Part shown: positions 27,301 through 34,748 of the stretch, one piece after another | Layout: every line of letters begins with the position of its first letter | How positions within the stretch are numbered: position 1 is the first letter of the stretch | NCBI GenBank assembly: GCA_013288205.1 | Contig: JABDCH010000012.1 | Location: forward strand, 1-40,829 | DNA length: 40,829 nucleotides | Reading direction: 5' to 3' | From: Bacteroidota bacterium | GTDB taxonomy: Bacteria; Bacteroidota; Bacteroidia; JABEUT01 | Position numbers and translations under genes: made by a program | The notes under the pieces: generated by a model | Told to the model about the DNA's origin: nothing | The model's database searches: none | The model's input: only the letters and a program-made list of their open reading frames with translations

Positions 27301-27434
27301 CGTTACCAAGTGGAATATCAAGCAACACAATAGTGAATGAAAATATATCTTCTTTAGCGCCAGGAATGTATTTTTATACTATATTTGAAGATAATAAAAT
27401 TGTACAAAGGAATAAGCTTGTGATTGAAAGATAA
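21360..27434 (+). CDS. Giant NHL/SprB/beta-helix surface protein with T9SS sorting domain
   Basis: About 2024 residues from ATG 21360, which opens the signal peptide (LLKFVICLLFMLGSSFFIPSNAQ); the upstream in-frame ATG at 21273 gives a non-signal extension. Modules in order: six NHL-type propeller repeats with the near-identical GNGTAG(Y/F)SGDGG motif (about 35-365), one SprB repeat (about 370-440) and a related PKD-like repeat with PSSGLSCTTCQNP (about 445-515), a long region of 'IKLDANGNKIWE'-like strands (about 530-1140), a right-handed beta-helix segment with N-rich turns (about 1180-1600), a helical segment, and a type A sorting domain (FRLYPNPAKNSLTI ... APGMYFYTI ... KLVIER). Probably a large surface or adhesive protein. 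The next gene overlaps its end by 11 nt. Confidence 0.9.
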   Translation: MKTSTLFKVSLLKFVICLLFMLGSSFFIPSNAQIITTFAGNGTAGYSGDGGNATSAKLSNPYSVTYDSHGNLYISDPGNERIRLVTKAGTIITIAGNGTAGFSGDGGNATLAELQSPKGIGIDMFNNIYIADNGNNCIREVSAVGTMTTVAGNGTAGYSGDGSAATSAELDNPYGVAVDPNSGNIYIADAGNNCIRVFTVSGNISTFAGNGTGGYSGDGGAATSAELNFPVAVAVDASGNVYIADASNNRVRMVNASGIISTVAGNGTAGFSGDGGTATSAELNYPFNLTFDGSGNLYITDYNNERIREVKSGIINTVAGNGTAGYSGDGGQATSAEINNPRGLIFDNNGNYYIADAGNNRIRVTYLSLDVTTSVISNVSCDGLSNGSASASASNGTTPYSYLWMPGSQSTSTASALSAGQYTITVTDNKNISGSATVTITQPFVSASLLENPSGSVIAEMTGGTSPYTYSWSPSSGLSCTTCQNPSATPTVTTTYTVTITDNSSCTSSSSVTVNVNTGSGGGASSLALPPIVQWTYGASGRYSGQIGQDWIYDIIQSHDGYFYGAGYTNYTGCSTIPVIIKLDANGNKIWEQVYLPPGCSNPFGTTSYTCDAIYGPHSLVGGSGPGTQDVDGCFSGSVMSSFYNIKEVTDPAGTGGYGIIAEGGYAEDICTSSSLLAGFPMPNTSIYGVTCKTCTPGNCPSCPSGNNDVYPSGNNPDNYYVYAVEINADSTVIRDAYSALKEREFWANMLIDKTIHYYWVNTPTVTPTLIATDPIIDQGGSFDNIDYVYNSSNSTAPTGLIIATVASMESNTSNQPGEAMLIKLDQDFNLDHSFGNSTPSKLGYGLYYDPNNSSAPTVYGGIAVINNNSGSQYYITSGIVYPTSSGQALCQRIVTNGSSTSWTDDPTNSTLTAGFPAFTHSLIQNVPPANSAFAAQVKYVSGSDVLVNTWCNSTELYGPVDFYTGVTCGSSPGSSVYTSGPGGYLTMQDAVLKIDLSSGTINKIVYTRQFEGIDFSPKLTLTADGGYAIGGDLSFNLVSSPDAIIPDGVHLGVYNDIIKFDASDNEQYDQIYMINSEQSGLLCQGPNIQKGVGTNCIFGFAATSDNGFILAGNTELNGDDYYAIKVEPPQCSGAYVTATSQLKIPPSNATVIRYGTIINSNTTWTGNYLVQGYVDIQAPNTLTIAPDANIQFANIAETGVESKIVVEPGARLDVKGTLTSMNSCVNEIWDGIELRGNASLSQGGSPTNQGQVIMEGTSTLSNANLGIFTMKINTDDAWDNNHTGGYIYGVSGSNFINNNESIDMQWYNYYNPNISRFTYTNKSYFNGCNFQTTPASYLPVGYTIPNVHVCLNHVYGINLTGNHFRCDEAYTSGSDPRGIGINSLDASYNVTNCSCISFSGCCGTGNYFDSLSYGILATSANNYGVTATGNTFTNNYFDIMAQSVISNFSNNTFSKTGFGSASVPIVDNIYLQNCFNYIVTNNSFSTSSLAPYTNAVVANISGSNPNRISYNTFSNSSSLEGLMVGAEIQGNNSGLVLQCNTFHSPIYTADISVTPSGNAPGDIPDQGDPCNPSGIFANNAFSNTCTSVSPQAYDIYNNSADNTFNYFASAGSEPNAGCYNNKVNVVTCLGDPTTSCTPPSPIWWMSQSTMYTSQATYKGTANALTTILDSGNAVHLYRYISAGYTPARLQDSMLAAGPYLSDGVLSDIISLGLPYDTMRNILVPNAPLDNSVLTILNSSGYTSAQKYRIDTITGVSAHTQLQESIQFYNNESAIYTNAIINHYVNDTIAGNIDSALNAFSYFGGYSLSNTQLAEEATLQSMNGDTTSAKSTISTISTTGDTNFTNFCNLMPIVMRLQYKPNNYFALKSLSSDSSQLQYIARDSNDMGFAQARSLLEYVYNLQFAAPIINLTFGGGHDPVKHNKGESSTDNITSSSPGTDFRLYPNPAKNSLTIAYSLNAAAQEVNIIMYDMVGNKVANWSLPSGISSNTIVNENISSLAPGMYFYTIFEDNKIVQRNKLVIER
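21463..22456 (+). repeat. Six tandem NHL-propeller coding repeats
   Basis: Units of roughly 160-170 bp, each starting with a conserved DNA core of the type 'gc(c/g)gg(t/c)aatgg(a/t)ac.g.agg.t..tc.ggagatgg'. Six units would close a six-bladed propeller. The similarity is visible at DNA level, so recombination between units could change the blade number. Confidence 0.85.
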
Positions 27435-28947
27435 CACTTTAAAAAATATAGCTTTTTTAGTGATATTCTTTAGCATGTTGAGTAGCGTTTCTGCTCAACA
27501 TGCTATTAGATTTAATAAGATTTATAATGTTATTCCGGGTATAGCCTGTTATGCACAAAGAGTATCCGTTTATAATGATGGGTATGCTTTGTATGGGGAA
27601 ACAGATGATTCCACCAATAGTTATACAAAAATTTCGGTGACTAAAATAGACACGTCAGGAAATATTATGTGGAACAAATCCTATGGAAAACCAGGGTTTG
27701 GTTATTTTTTTGGTAATTTACCCGGTGGTGGTGGTGGAACAAAAGTTCCATGGGGAGGATACATCGAAGCGGGAATCATAAGTAATATTGCACAGACATG
27801 GTATAGGCTGGCATTATTTCGCTTTGATGATAAGGGAGATACTTTATGGACAAGAATATATAATGACTCCACTGATGAATTAGGAATAACCATTAAAGTA
27901 ACAAGAGATAAAAAGTATATAGTTGGTGGAGATTGGTATTATTTAAAAGGGAGTACGTTTGTTACAATGACCCTAAAAAAAACAGATAGTTTAGGAAATG
28001 TAATATGGCAAAAGAGCTACCAGGGAGCGCCAAGTCATTATAGGGAAGGTTTATCATTAGATACCTGCAAAGATGGAGGATATATTCTTTGTTCGTATGA
28101 TGGAGATACTAATTCTGAATGTGGTGGTAGTATCTTCATTATGAAAACAGATTCTGCGGGAAATCCTCAATGGACTAATTATATTTATGACAAGGTTTGT
28201 TTGGTTGATCCCGACTATGTACTATCCTTACGGGATGGGGGTTATTTAGTTTGTGGGGGATACGATGATTCTTTAACTGGTAATGGGGAACAATATGGTA
28301 AAATATATCTGACAAAAATTTCAAGTACCGGGAGTGTAAAATGGGCAAAACAATATGGTCAAAATTGCAGATCTTTCGTGCTATTTTCAATAAAGGAACT
28401 GCCGAATGGAGATATAATAAGTTGTGGTGGGGATAGTAGTGCATTTATAGGCTGTATCCTACGTACAGATTCGAATGGCAATGAAAAATGGAGACGATAT
28501 TATAAAATGGAATCTCCAGCTGAAGAAGATTATTTGTATGATATACAATTAACCCCAGATGGAGGATTTGTTGCCACGGGTTTCACATATGGAAATACAG
28601 AGAATATATGGGTTGTAAAAACTGACAGCCTGGGGTGTGATACGGTAGACTGTGATTATGCAACAAGTGTAAGTGAGATGAGAGGAGAAAGTGGAAAGGT
28701 AAAAGTGTATCCTAATCCGAGCAATGGCACTTTCCAATTAGTAATTAGCAATTACAAATTAGGAATTAATAGTACAGTAGAAATATATAATGTATTGGGA
28801 GAGGAAGTGTATTCCTCTTATCAAATTACACAATCATCAAATTACCCAATTGATATATCTTCTCAATCCAATGGGGTATATATGTATCGTATCATTTCAG
28901 AGACGGGGGATTTGGTGGGCGAAGGGAAAGTTATAATTCAGAAATAA
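27424..28947 (+). CDS. T9SS cargo protein with propeller-like repeats
   Basis: 507 residues from TTG 27424, which lies inside the end of the giant gene (11-nt overlap). The signal peptide follows (NIAFLVIFFSMLSSVSA/Q). Repeats have the form 'KTDS.GN..W...Y' with 'DGGYI..G' (ISVTKIDTSGNIMWNKSYG, TLKKTDSLGNVIWQKSYQG, IFIMKTDSAGNPQWTNYIY, LRTDSNGNEKWRRYY), as in many Bacteroidota secreted proteins of unknown ligand. The end is a type A sorting domain (VKVYPNPSNGTFQLV ... SNGVYMYRII ... EGKVIIQK). Its sorting domain is very close to that of the next gene (both contain VYPNPSNGTF, EIYNVLGE.VYS and LVGEGKVI), suggesting duplication or gene conversion. Probably translationally coupled to the giant gene. 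Confidence 0.88.
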   Translation: MKDNTLKNIAFLVIFFSMLSSVSAQHAIRFNKIYNVIPGIACYAQRVSVYNDGYALYGETDDSTNSYTKISVTKIDTSGNIMWNKSYGKPGFGYFFGNLPGGGGGTKVPWGGYIEAGIISNIAQTWYRLALFRFDDKGDTLWTRIYNDSTDELGITIKVTRDKKYIVGGDWYYLKGSTFVTMTLKKTDSLGNVIWQKSYQGAPSHYREGLSLDTCKDGGYILCSYDGDTNSECGGSIFIMKTDSAGNPQWTNYIYDKVCLVDPDYVLSLRDGGYLVCGGYDDSLTGNGEQYGKIYLTKISSTGSVKWAKQYGQNCRSFVLFSIKELPNGDIISCGGDSSAFIGCILRTDSNGNEKWRRYYKMESPAEEDYLYDIQLTPDGGFVATGFTYGNTENIWVVKTDSLGCDTVDCDYATSVSEMRGESGKVKVYPNPSNGTFQLVISNYKLGINSTVEIYNVLGEEVYSSYQITQSSNYPIDISSQSNGVYMYRIISETGDLVGEGKVIIQK

Positions 28948-28958
28948 AGTTTATACTC

Positions 28959-30383
28959 ATGAGAAATGCCTGTCTTTTGCTGTTTGGCTTACTCTCTGTA
29001 GGCATTGAAACAATCAAAGCACAATATACAGTGCTCCTTAATTTTGATGATACAAATGGTGCCAATCCTTGTGGCTCATTAACCTATTCAGGAAATAATT
29101 TATTATATGGAATGACACCAATAGGAGGAGTATATAAATATGGATTTATTTTTTCTATAGATATTAATGGGAATAATTATAAGGACCTGTTCGATTTTGA
29201 TGGAATAAATGGAGAAGACCCACAAGGTTCATTAATACTATCAGGTAGCACGTTATACGGTATTACCAACGGGGGTGGCACGTTGGGCTATGGTACTATT
29301 TTTTCTGTTGATACTACCGGTAAAGGGTACAAAGTGTTGCACAATTTTAATGACACTGCAGGTGAGATGTCTATCAGCCTAGGCTCATTAGTACTTTCAG
29401 GAGGTGTATTATATGGGATGACAGAAGCTGGAGGTAAATACAATGATGGTTGTATTTTCTCTATTAATACGGATGGAAGTAATTATAAAGATATACTTGA
29501 TTTTAATGGCACAAATGGATATGAGCCCTTTGGCTCTTTAGCAGTTTCAGGAAACAAATTATATGGAATGACATCGAGAGGAGGAGCAAATAGTTTTGGT
29601 CTTATTTTCTCCATTGATATCAATGGCAAAGGATACATTGACATTTGGAATTTTGATGATACAGGATCAAACGGTGAAACTCCTCAGGGTTCGTTAATTG
29701 TTTCAGGCAATAAATTATATGGGATGACTATGGCCGGAGGGAACGATGCACAGGGCAATATCTTCTCTATAGATACAGATGGGACCGGGTATATTAACCT
29801 ATTGAGTCTTAATAATCAACCATACGGACAATGGCCCACGGGAGATTTATTGCTCTTAGGAAATACATTGTATGGTATGGCAGGTTTTGGAACATACGGA
29901 CGCTCCCAAAAAAATGATAGTGGTTACATTTTTTCTATTAATACTGATGGAACCGGGTTTACTGACTTGTATAACTTCAATCTTCGAGGAGGATATGCTC
30001 CCCGTGGCTCATTAATAGCTGTTGGAAATTCGTTATACGGCATGACAGAGTTTGGTGGGAAATATTCCGATGGAGTTATTTTTAGCATTAGTGATAAGGG
30101 CACCGGAATTGATAAATTGATTATACCTACTGGGTTAATAAGTGTTTACCCCAATCCAAGCAACGGCACTTTTAATTTATCCCTGTCGAACGTTAATACA
30201 GCATATAATATTGAAATTTATAATGTACTTGGGGAGAAAGTATATTCAGAATCCTTACCACAAAGCCAAAACAACAACACCATTAACTTAACAGCTCAGC
30301 CAAGCGGAGTCTATCTTTATCGTGTAATTACTGAGAGTGAAGAATTGGTAGGGGAGGGGAAAGTGATTTACAACGCTAAATAA
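28959..30383 (+). CDS. GLoeo_Verruco-type repeat protein with T9SS sorting domain
   Basis: 474 residues, start ATG 28959, 11 nt after the preceding stop. A signal peptide (NACLLLFGLLSVGIETIKA/Q) is followed by about eight repeats of the type 'L.(N/D)F(D/N)...G..P.GSL..SG..LYGMT..GG....G.IFSI...G..Y', the choice-of-anchor 'Gloeo_Verruco' repeat, a propeller-like array. The C-terminus is a type A sorting domain (ISVYPNPSNGTFNLS ... PSGVYLYRVITE ... EGKVIYNAK). Third gene of the three-gene T9SS cargo cluster. Its stop lies only a few bases from the transposase remnant on the other strand, so the element ended right at this gene. Confidence 0.9.
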   Translation: MRNACLLLFGLLSVGIETIKAQYTVLLNFDDTNGANPCGSLTYSGNNLLYGMTPIGGVYKYGFIFSIDINGNNYKDLFDFDGINGEDPQGSLILSGSTLYGITNGGGTLGYGTIFSVDTTGKGYKVLHNFNDTAGEMSISLGSLVLSGGVLYGMTEAGGKYNDGCIFSINTDGSNYKDILDFNGTNGYEPFGSLAVSGNKLYGMTSRGGANSFGLIFSIDINGKGYIDIWNFDDTGSNGETPQGSLIVSGNKLYGMTMAGGNDAQGNIFSIDTDGTGYINLLSLNNQPYGQWPTGDLLLLGNTLYGMAGFGTYGRSQKNDSGYIFSINTDGTGFTDLYNFNLRGGYAPRGSLIAVGNSLYGMTEFGGKYSDGVIFSISDKGTGIDKLIIPTGLISVYPNPSNGTFNLSLSNVNTAYNIEIYNVLGEKVYSESLPQSQNNNTINLTAQPSGVYLYRVITESEELVGEGKVIYNAK

Positions 30384-30390
30384 ACTAAAT

Positions 30391-31067
30391 TTTATATGCC
30401 AATTATAATAGTCATCAAAAGCATCAAGTTCTTTCAGAAGACCTGAGTCATCATGAATCTTTCTGTCTCCTATAAATTCATTTTTGAAAATATGAAATAT
30501 GCTTTCAATCATATTGTTTGTATAGTCAAAATTCACCCTGGCCGTGAGTTTTAGAACCTTGTAATTATTCAAACCTCTAACCCATTCAAATACTTTTCCT
30601 TTGTTTTCCGAACCGCCATCGCTGATAATATTAATTGGTTCGGTTGTATTGAACAAATTGTACTTTTCAAATGTTGTTTTTAATAAGTCGCGGATATAAT
30701 CTGATTTCCCATCCGGTACAATCGCCTTATGAAGCAATGCCTTTGATTTATTATCTTTCACAAATACCACTCTTCTGCTGCCTTCTGTATCGGTTGGTAC
30801 GAAAGTAGTATCAATATGGAGGTATTCAAACACTCTGGTTGCCCTGAATGATGATGACTTTTCTTTCACCAGTGCAGTTCTTCTTCTGAATATCAGGGAT
30901 GCATACTTATAAAACGTGGCCAGCGAACAATACAACTTGCCTGAACGTACCAACCCATAATATAAAGTACACATGGGCTTGAAGAAGTTCTCCTGGTTAG
31001 TTATGCAGTCCTTTATTACGGTTGCTTCCGGAACTGATAATTGAGAAGGATGTGTTTTATAGCATAA
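30391..31067 (-). pseudogene. Truncated DDE (rve-type) transposase remnant
   Basis: A minus-strand frame encodes the catalytic core of an integrase-type transposase: first D in YLHIDTTFVPTD, second D in NIISDGGSENKG, E in NNMIESIFHIFKNEF, then YYNWH. The homology stops there; the open frame after it (30288-30390) is antisense to the sorting domain of the neighbouring gene. At the 5' end the frame extends above ATG 30974 through KTHPSQLSVPEATVIKDC and TFYKYASLIF, the usual helix-turn-helix linker, but no complete N-terminus or terminal inverted repeats are visible before 31067. A dead insertion-sequence fragment, probably of the IS3/IS481 type; exact family uncertain. Confidence 0.82.
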
Positions 31068-31636
31068 GTGAGAACAAAACTTGTAATAATAGCATTAGCA
31101 CTTACTGTAATTCCCCTTTTAACTATATATGCACAAGACGGGGCAGAGTTATTTAGAAACAATTGTGGTGCGTGTCACACCGTAGGAAAAGGAAAGTTGG
31201 TTGGACCTGATTTAAAGATGTGCAAGACAGGCACTCCGAACAATGGATATCAAAATGGATACAAGGTTCGCAAACAATGGTAAAGGCAGGAGATAAGGAT
31301 GCTGTTAAGCTTTTCAATGATAATAGCCAAATACCTATGCCCCCGGACCAGGCTTTATCTGATAATGATATTAAAACCATACTGGCTTTTATTAAAACGG
31401 AAGGCACACCCCAGGTCGCTGCAGCATCATCGGGTAGTTCTAATGTAACACCTGTCAATTCTATCGGAACAGATAATATAACTATTGCTGCCCAAAAGAC
31501 TGCAGTAGACGAAAAGAGCAGTCCTTCCTTTATCGAATCGCTTACGTTTACGAATTATATGGTATTCTTTCTGATAGGAATATTATTACTTGTTATATGG
31601 GTATTATCATCAAGTATTAAATCGCTTGCTGAGTAA
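31068..31636 (+). pseudogene. Frameshifted c-type cytochrome with C-terminal membrane anchor
   Basis: Two overlapping frames make one protein. Frame 1 (GTG 31068 to 31283) has the signal (LVIIALALTVIPLLTIYA/Q) and the haem motif CGACH in FRNNCGACHTVGKG, up to GPDLK. The match then jumps to frame 2 near 31218: DVQDRHSEQWISKWIQGSQ, MVKAGDKDAVKLFNDN, IPMPPDQALSDNDIKTILAF with the distal methionine ligand, then a linker and membrane helix (YMVFFLIGILLLVIWVL), ending at 31636. One missing base in the TTTAAAG run (31213-31219) explains the break. This membrane-tethered mono-haem protein normally belongs to Bacteroidota respiratory gene sets, but none are present. The upstream region is occupied by the transposase remnant, so the promoter is probably lost too. 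Confidence 0.85.
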
Positions 31637-31663
31637 GCAGGGGATAAGCAATGATAAACTTAT

Positions 31664-32404
31664 TTAACCGGATAATGCTGCAAGTATAAGGGGGCTTTTT
31701 AACCGGGAGACTTCTAAGACAGAACCATCTACCATTATAATTAGCCGTTCTCCTTTTTTAAACGTATTAATATGCGACCGGTTTATTAAATTCTTTTTAT
31801 GGATGCGTAAAAATATTTCTTCCGGGACTGTTTTTTCATAATCGGCAAGCGGCTTGGTAGATGTAATTTTTTTTCCATTCATAAGGTGAATTATAGAATA
31901 ATTGCGGTCTGCTTCAAACCATATAATGTCTTCTATATCTACCAGCATTATTTCCGTGCGGTTGTGAATGGCAATTTTATGTATGGTGAGCGCTTCTTTA
32001 AAAAAGAATAACTGGTTTTGCAATTTTTGCAGGTGAGCAGACTGGCTTAATTTTTTTTGACATTTTTTAACTGAATTAACCAGTTCTGAAGGTTTAATAG
32101 GCTTGAGTAAATAATCAACAGCATTGCGCTTGAACGCTTTAATTGCATATTCGCTATGGGCTGTAACAAATATTATTTCGAAATGAATGGTGCCTATTTT
32201 ATCCAGCAACGAGAATCCATCCACATAAGGCATTGAAATATCAAGAAAAACCAAATCGGGTGTTAAGTTGCTAATTTTCCTAATTGCCTCATCTGCTGAA
32301 TAAGCTACATCCATTACCTGTACTTCGGGGCAATGCTCTTTCAGCAGCAGCCGGAGGGTCTCAGTTCCCTTTATTTCATCATCTACTATTAATGCCTTAA
32401 TCAT
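31664..32404 (-). CDS. LytTR-family response regulator
   Basis: 246 residues. The REC domain (about 1-120) has VDDE (7-10), phospho-acceptor D55 in LVFLDISMP, conserved T in FVTAH and K in LLKPIK. The LytTR DNA-binding domain (about 145-243) has MLVDIEDIIWFEADRNYSII, the signature EEIFLRIHKKNLINRSHINTF and the final VDGSVLEVSRL strands. LytTR proteins bind direct repeats spaced about two helical turns apart; such repeats occur at 34595-34624, upstream of this operon. The start codon overlaps the sensor kinase stop by 8 nt, so it is coupled to its partner. Confidence 0.94.
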   Translation of the reverse strand: MIKALIVDDEIKGTETLRLLLKEHCPEVQVMDVAYSADEAIRKISNLTPDLVFLDISMPYVDGFSLLDKIGTIHFEIIFVTAHSEYAIKAFKRNAVDYLLKPIKPSELVNSVKKCQKKLSQSAHLQKLQNQLFFFKEALTIHKIAIHNRTEIMLVDIEDIIWFEADRNYSIIHLMNGKKITSTKPLADYEKTVPEEIFLRIHKKNLINRSHINTFKKGERLIIMVDGSVLEVSRLKSPLILAALSG

Positions 32405-34502
32405 ATAAAACGGTATTTAAAATCAGTGGGAGGTATAGCTCCACCCTGGTACCTGTAGATACTTCATCTTCATTGACCTTATCAATAACGTGTACTTTCA
32501 TATCCCAGTGGTACATTCTATTCATCGATTCCATTCTTTCCGCAACTATAGACATTCCGTGAGGCTTATGGAGTAATTTATTCCGTAACTCTTTCGCAGC
32601 TTTCCTACCTATGCCATTATCGTCAATAACGCACATAATATGTCCATCTATTTTTTCAAAGATAATGGTTACTTGTCCAATTCCATCTTGCATATGCATC
32701 AGGCCATGCCATATTGCATTTTCCACATAGGGTTGTATAAGAAGGGGAGGCAGTAATGTTTTATTCTTGTCAAGGTGATTATCAATTTTAATTTGGTATT
32801 TAAATTTGGAGGGAAACCGCATTGTTTCAAAATCAAGATAGTTGAATAGGCCTTCTACTTCATCGGACAGTGTAATTTTATCTTTCCGCGAGTTTTCAAG
32901 CACTCCACGCATTAAACTTGCAAACTGGGCAAGGTAATTGACGGACGATTTTGTATCATTTTTTAATACATAGCTTTGAATAGAGTTAATGGTGTTGTAT
33001 AAAAAGTGGGGATTCATTTGGGTACGTAATGCTTTTAGCTCCAGCCACGATTTCTGCTGTTCCACCATTAGTTTTTCCTTTTCGGCCCCTCTCATCCGCT
33101 GGAATATTACTATAACGAGCAAAATAAGTATTACAGCAATAGATGCAATAAGTATAGTGATTATTTTTTGTGTCTTATATTCTGCAGTCTGCTTAATTTC
33201 CTCTGCGTTACGTATGGCATCTTTTTTATCTTGTTCAGCTTTTGCAGATGCTTGTTTTTGTTCAAATTCATAATTCATTTCGGCCTGGACTATTTTCTTC
33301 TGGTTTGCTTCATTAACTATACTGTCTTTAAATGCTATATATTTTTTAAAATTTCCTAATGCTTCTTTGTAGTTAGCTATTGCGCTGTCGAGTTGAAACA
33401 ATCCTCGATAAGCATCTTGTATTATATCTTTTACTTCGATATTTTTTGAAATTACAAGCGAAGAATCAAAATAGATTTTTGCTTCCTTGTAATTTTTTTT
33501 CAATATATCAAGTCTGCCCAATTCGATATAACATTTTGCTATAGTGCGTTTATAATCTATTTTTCTTGACAGAACCAATGCCTTATAATCATTTTCCCAT
33601 GCCGCTGAATTTTTTCCTTCCTTTTTATATGTGTTTCCAATATCAAGAAGGCAAAGTGTAATTCCAATATTATATTTTATATCCTGGAATATATTCAATG
33701 CTTTGAAAAAGTAGGTAAGCGCAACAGAGTCATTACCTTGTTCAAAGTAAATATTGCCAATATTGATAAGATCATGGGCGCTTGAGTTTCTTTCTCCTAT
33801 TTTCTCACTTATTTGTAACGATTGTGTATAGTACTTCAGTGCATTGGAAAGATCTTCCTGGCTGCCATAGTCAGAGCCTATATCTTCAAGAACACTTGCA
33901 AGTCCTTTTTCGTCATTTATTTCCTTGCAAATAGTGAGGGCTTTAAAATGATACTCCAATGCCTCGGAGTAATTACCTAAGTAATAATAATTGAGCCCGA
34001 TATTAGTAAGATTGTAAGTTATGCTTTTTTTATCGTCAAGTTCTTCATTAATGACAAGGGCCTTGAAGAGGTAGCCTAACGATTTAGTATAGTTGCATAA
34101 TTGGGAATAAGTAGCACCTAACTTCGACAGGGCACTTACTATCCCTTTTTTATTATTTATCTCCTGGAATAAGGCCAAAGCCTTTAATCCATTATCTTCT
34201 GTTGTAGAATAATTGCCCAAGTTATAATTGCATACAGCGCTAGTTAAGAGAGCTGTGCCTATTCCTTTTTTATAATGGATTTTTTCTGATAGAACCTGTG
34301 TTTCCTTTGCAATTATCAATACCGTATCGTACTTGCGGAATTTGAGTAATTCCCCACATAAGGCAGTTAGGGTATTCACCTTGTTGGTATCTTCCCGAAC
34401 AGAATTTCTCAGCAAGGTATTCAGCGAATCTATTTGAGGTGATTGACCCCGGGCTATAATAATTGAAAACAAAAGGAGTAGGGATACAATAAAAGTTTTC
34501 AT
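32397..34502 (-). CDS. TPR sensor histidine kinase, LytS/His_kinase type
   Basis: 701 residues. A signal peptide (MKTFIVSLLLLFSIIIARG/Q) is followed by a periplasmic domain of about eight TPR units (about 35-390, e.g. GNYSEALEYHFKALTICKEI), a coiled coil (AEMNYEFEQKQASAKAEQDKKD), one membrane helix (IITILIASIAVILILLVIVIF), then the cytoplasmic His_kinase domain with the phospho-acceptor histidine in TQMNPHFLYNTINSIQSYV and a HATPase domain (LLIQPYVENAIWHGL, VIDDNGIGR). This TPR plus His_kinase design is typical of Bacteroidota. It forms an operon with the LytTR regulator, overlapping by 8 nt. The -7 element TATGTTTG lies 32-39 nt upstream. Confidence 0.94.
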   Translation of the reverse strand: MKTFIVSLLLLFSIIIARGQSPQIDSLNTLLRNSVREDTNKVNTLTALCGELLKFRKYDTVLIIAKETQVLSEKIHYKKGIGTALLTSAVCNYNLGNYSTTEDNGLKALALFQEINNKKGIVSALSKLGATYSQLCNYTKSLGYLFKALVINEELDDKKSITYNLTNIGLNYYYLGNYSEALEYHFKALTICKEINDEKGLASVLEDIGSDYGSQEDLSNALKYYTQSLQISEKIGERNSSAHDLINIGNIYFEQGNDSVALTYFFKALNIFQDIKYNIGITLCLLDIGNTYKKEGKNSAAWENDYKALVLSRKIDYKRTIAKCYIELGRLDILKKNYKEAKIYFDSSLVISKNIEVKDIIQDAYRGLFQLDSAIANYKEALGNFKKYIAFKDSIVNEANQKKIVQAEMNYEFEQKQASAKAEQDKKDAIRNAEEIKQTAEYKTQKIITILIASIAVILILLVIVIFQRMRGAEKEKLMVEQQKSWLELKALRTQMNPHFLYNTINSIQSYVLKNDTKSSVNYLAQFASLMRGVLENSRKDKITLSDEVEGLFNYLDFETMRFPSKFKYQIKIDNHLDKNKTLLPPLLIQPYVENAIWHGLMHMQDGIGQVTIIFEKIDGHIMCVIDDNGIGRKAAKELRNKLLHKPHGMSIVAERMESMNRMYHWDMKVHVIDKVNEDEVSTGTRVELYLPLILNTVLYD

Positions 34503-34533
34503 TCCTCTGCCGTTTCTGCTGACTAATTTTATA

Positions 34534-34541
34534 CAAACATA
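34534..34541 (-). promoter_or_regulatory. -7 promoter element TATGTTTG of the LytS/LytTR operon
   Basis: Reverse complement of caaacata, an exact TAnnTTTG match with a leader of about 28 nt to ATG 34502. Confidence 0.6.
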
Positions 34542-34594
34542 GATATCTGTATGAATATTAGCTATGATGTGATATGGATTTTAAGCCTGATTTT

Positions 34595-34633
34595 GCAGTT
34601 AATCATTCAAATTATGCAGTTAGTGCAGATAAT
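34595..34633 (+). promoter_or_regulatory. Candidate LytTR binding site (9-N12-9 direct repeat)
   Basis: GCAGTTAAT (34595-34603), 12-nt spacer, GCAGTTAGT (34616-34624), followed directly by a third imperfect copy GCAGATAAT (34625-34633). Published LytTR-domain sites are paired 9-mers of form [TA][AC][CA]GTTN[AG][TG] spaced by 12-13 bp; each of the first two copies fits 8 of 9 positions and the spacing is exact. It lies about 54-90 bp upstream of the LytS/LytTR promoter and between it and the divergent hybrid kinase. Confidence 0.6.
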
Positions 34634-34748
34634 GTACCGATAAATAAATATCCGTTGAATTTTAAGTTTATTTTTTTAAATACTCTTTCAATTAGATGGT
34701 AAGAAAAAAAAATCCTTATTTTGCATCGATTTAAGAACGATAATTTAT

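Noticed and set aside
30288-30390. C-terminal extension of the transposase frame
   Set aside because: It is antisense to the sorting-domain end of the gene at 28959-30383 and has no transposase similarity; the real homology stops at YYNWH.
30391-31067. Transposase remnant as the agent of the 805-1966 inversion
   Set aside because: It is a broken DDE-type fragment 29 kb away; DDE transposases do not normally perform site-specific inversion between short repeats.
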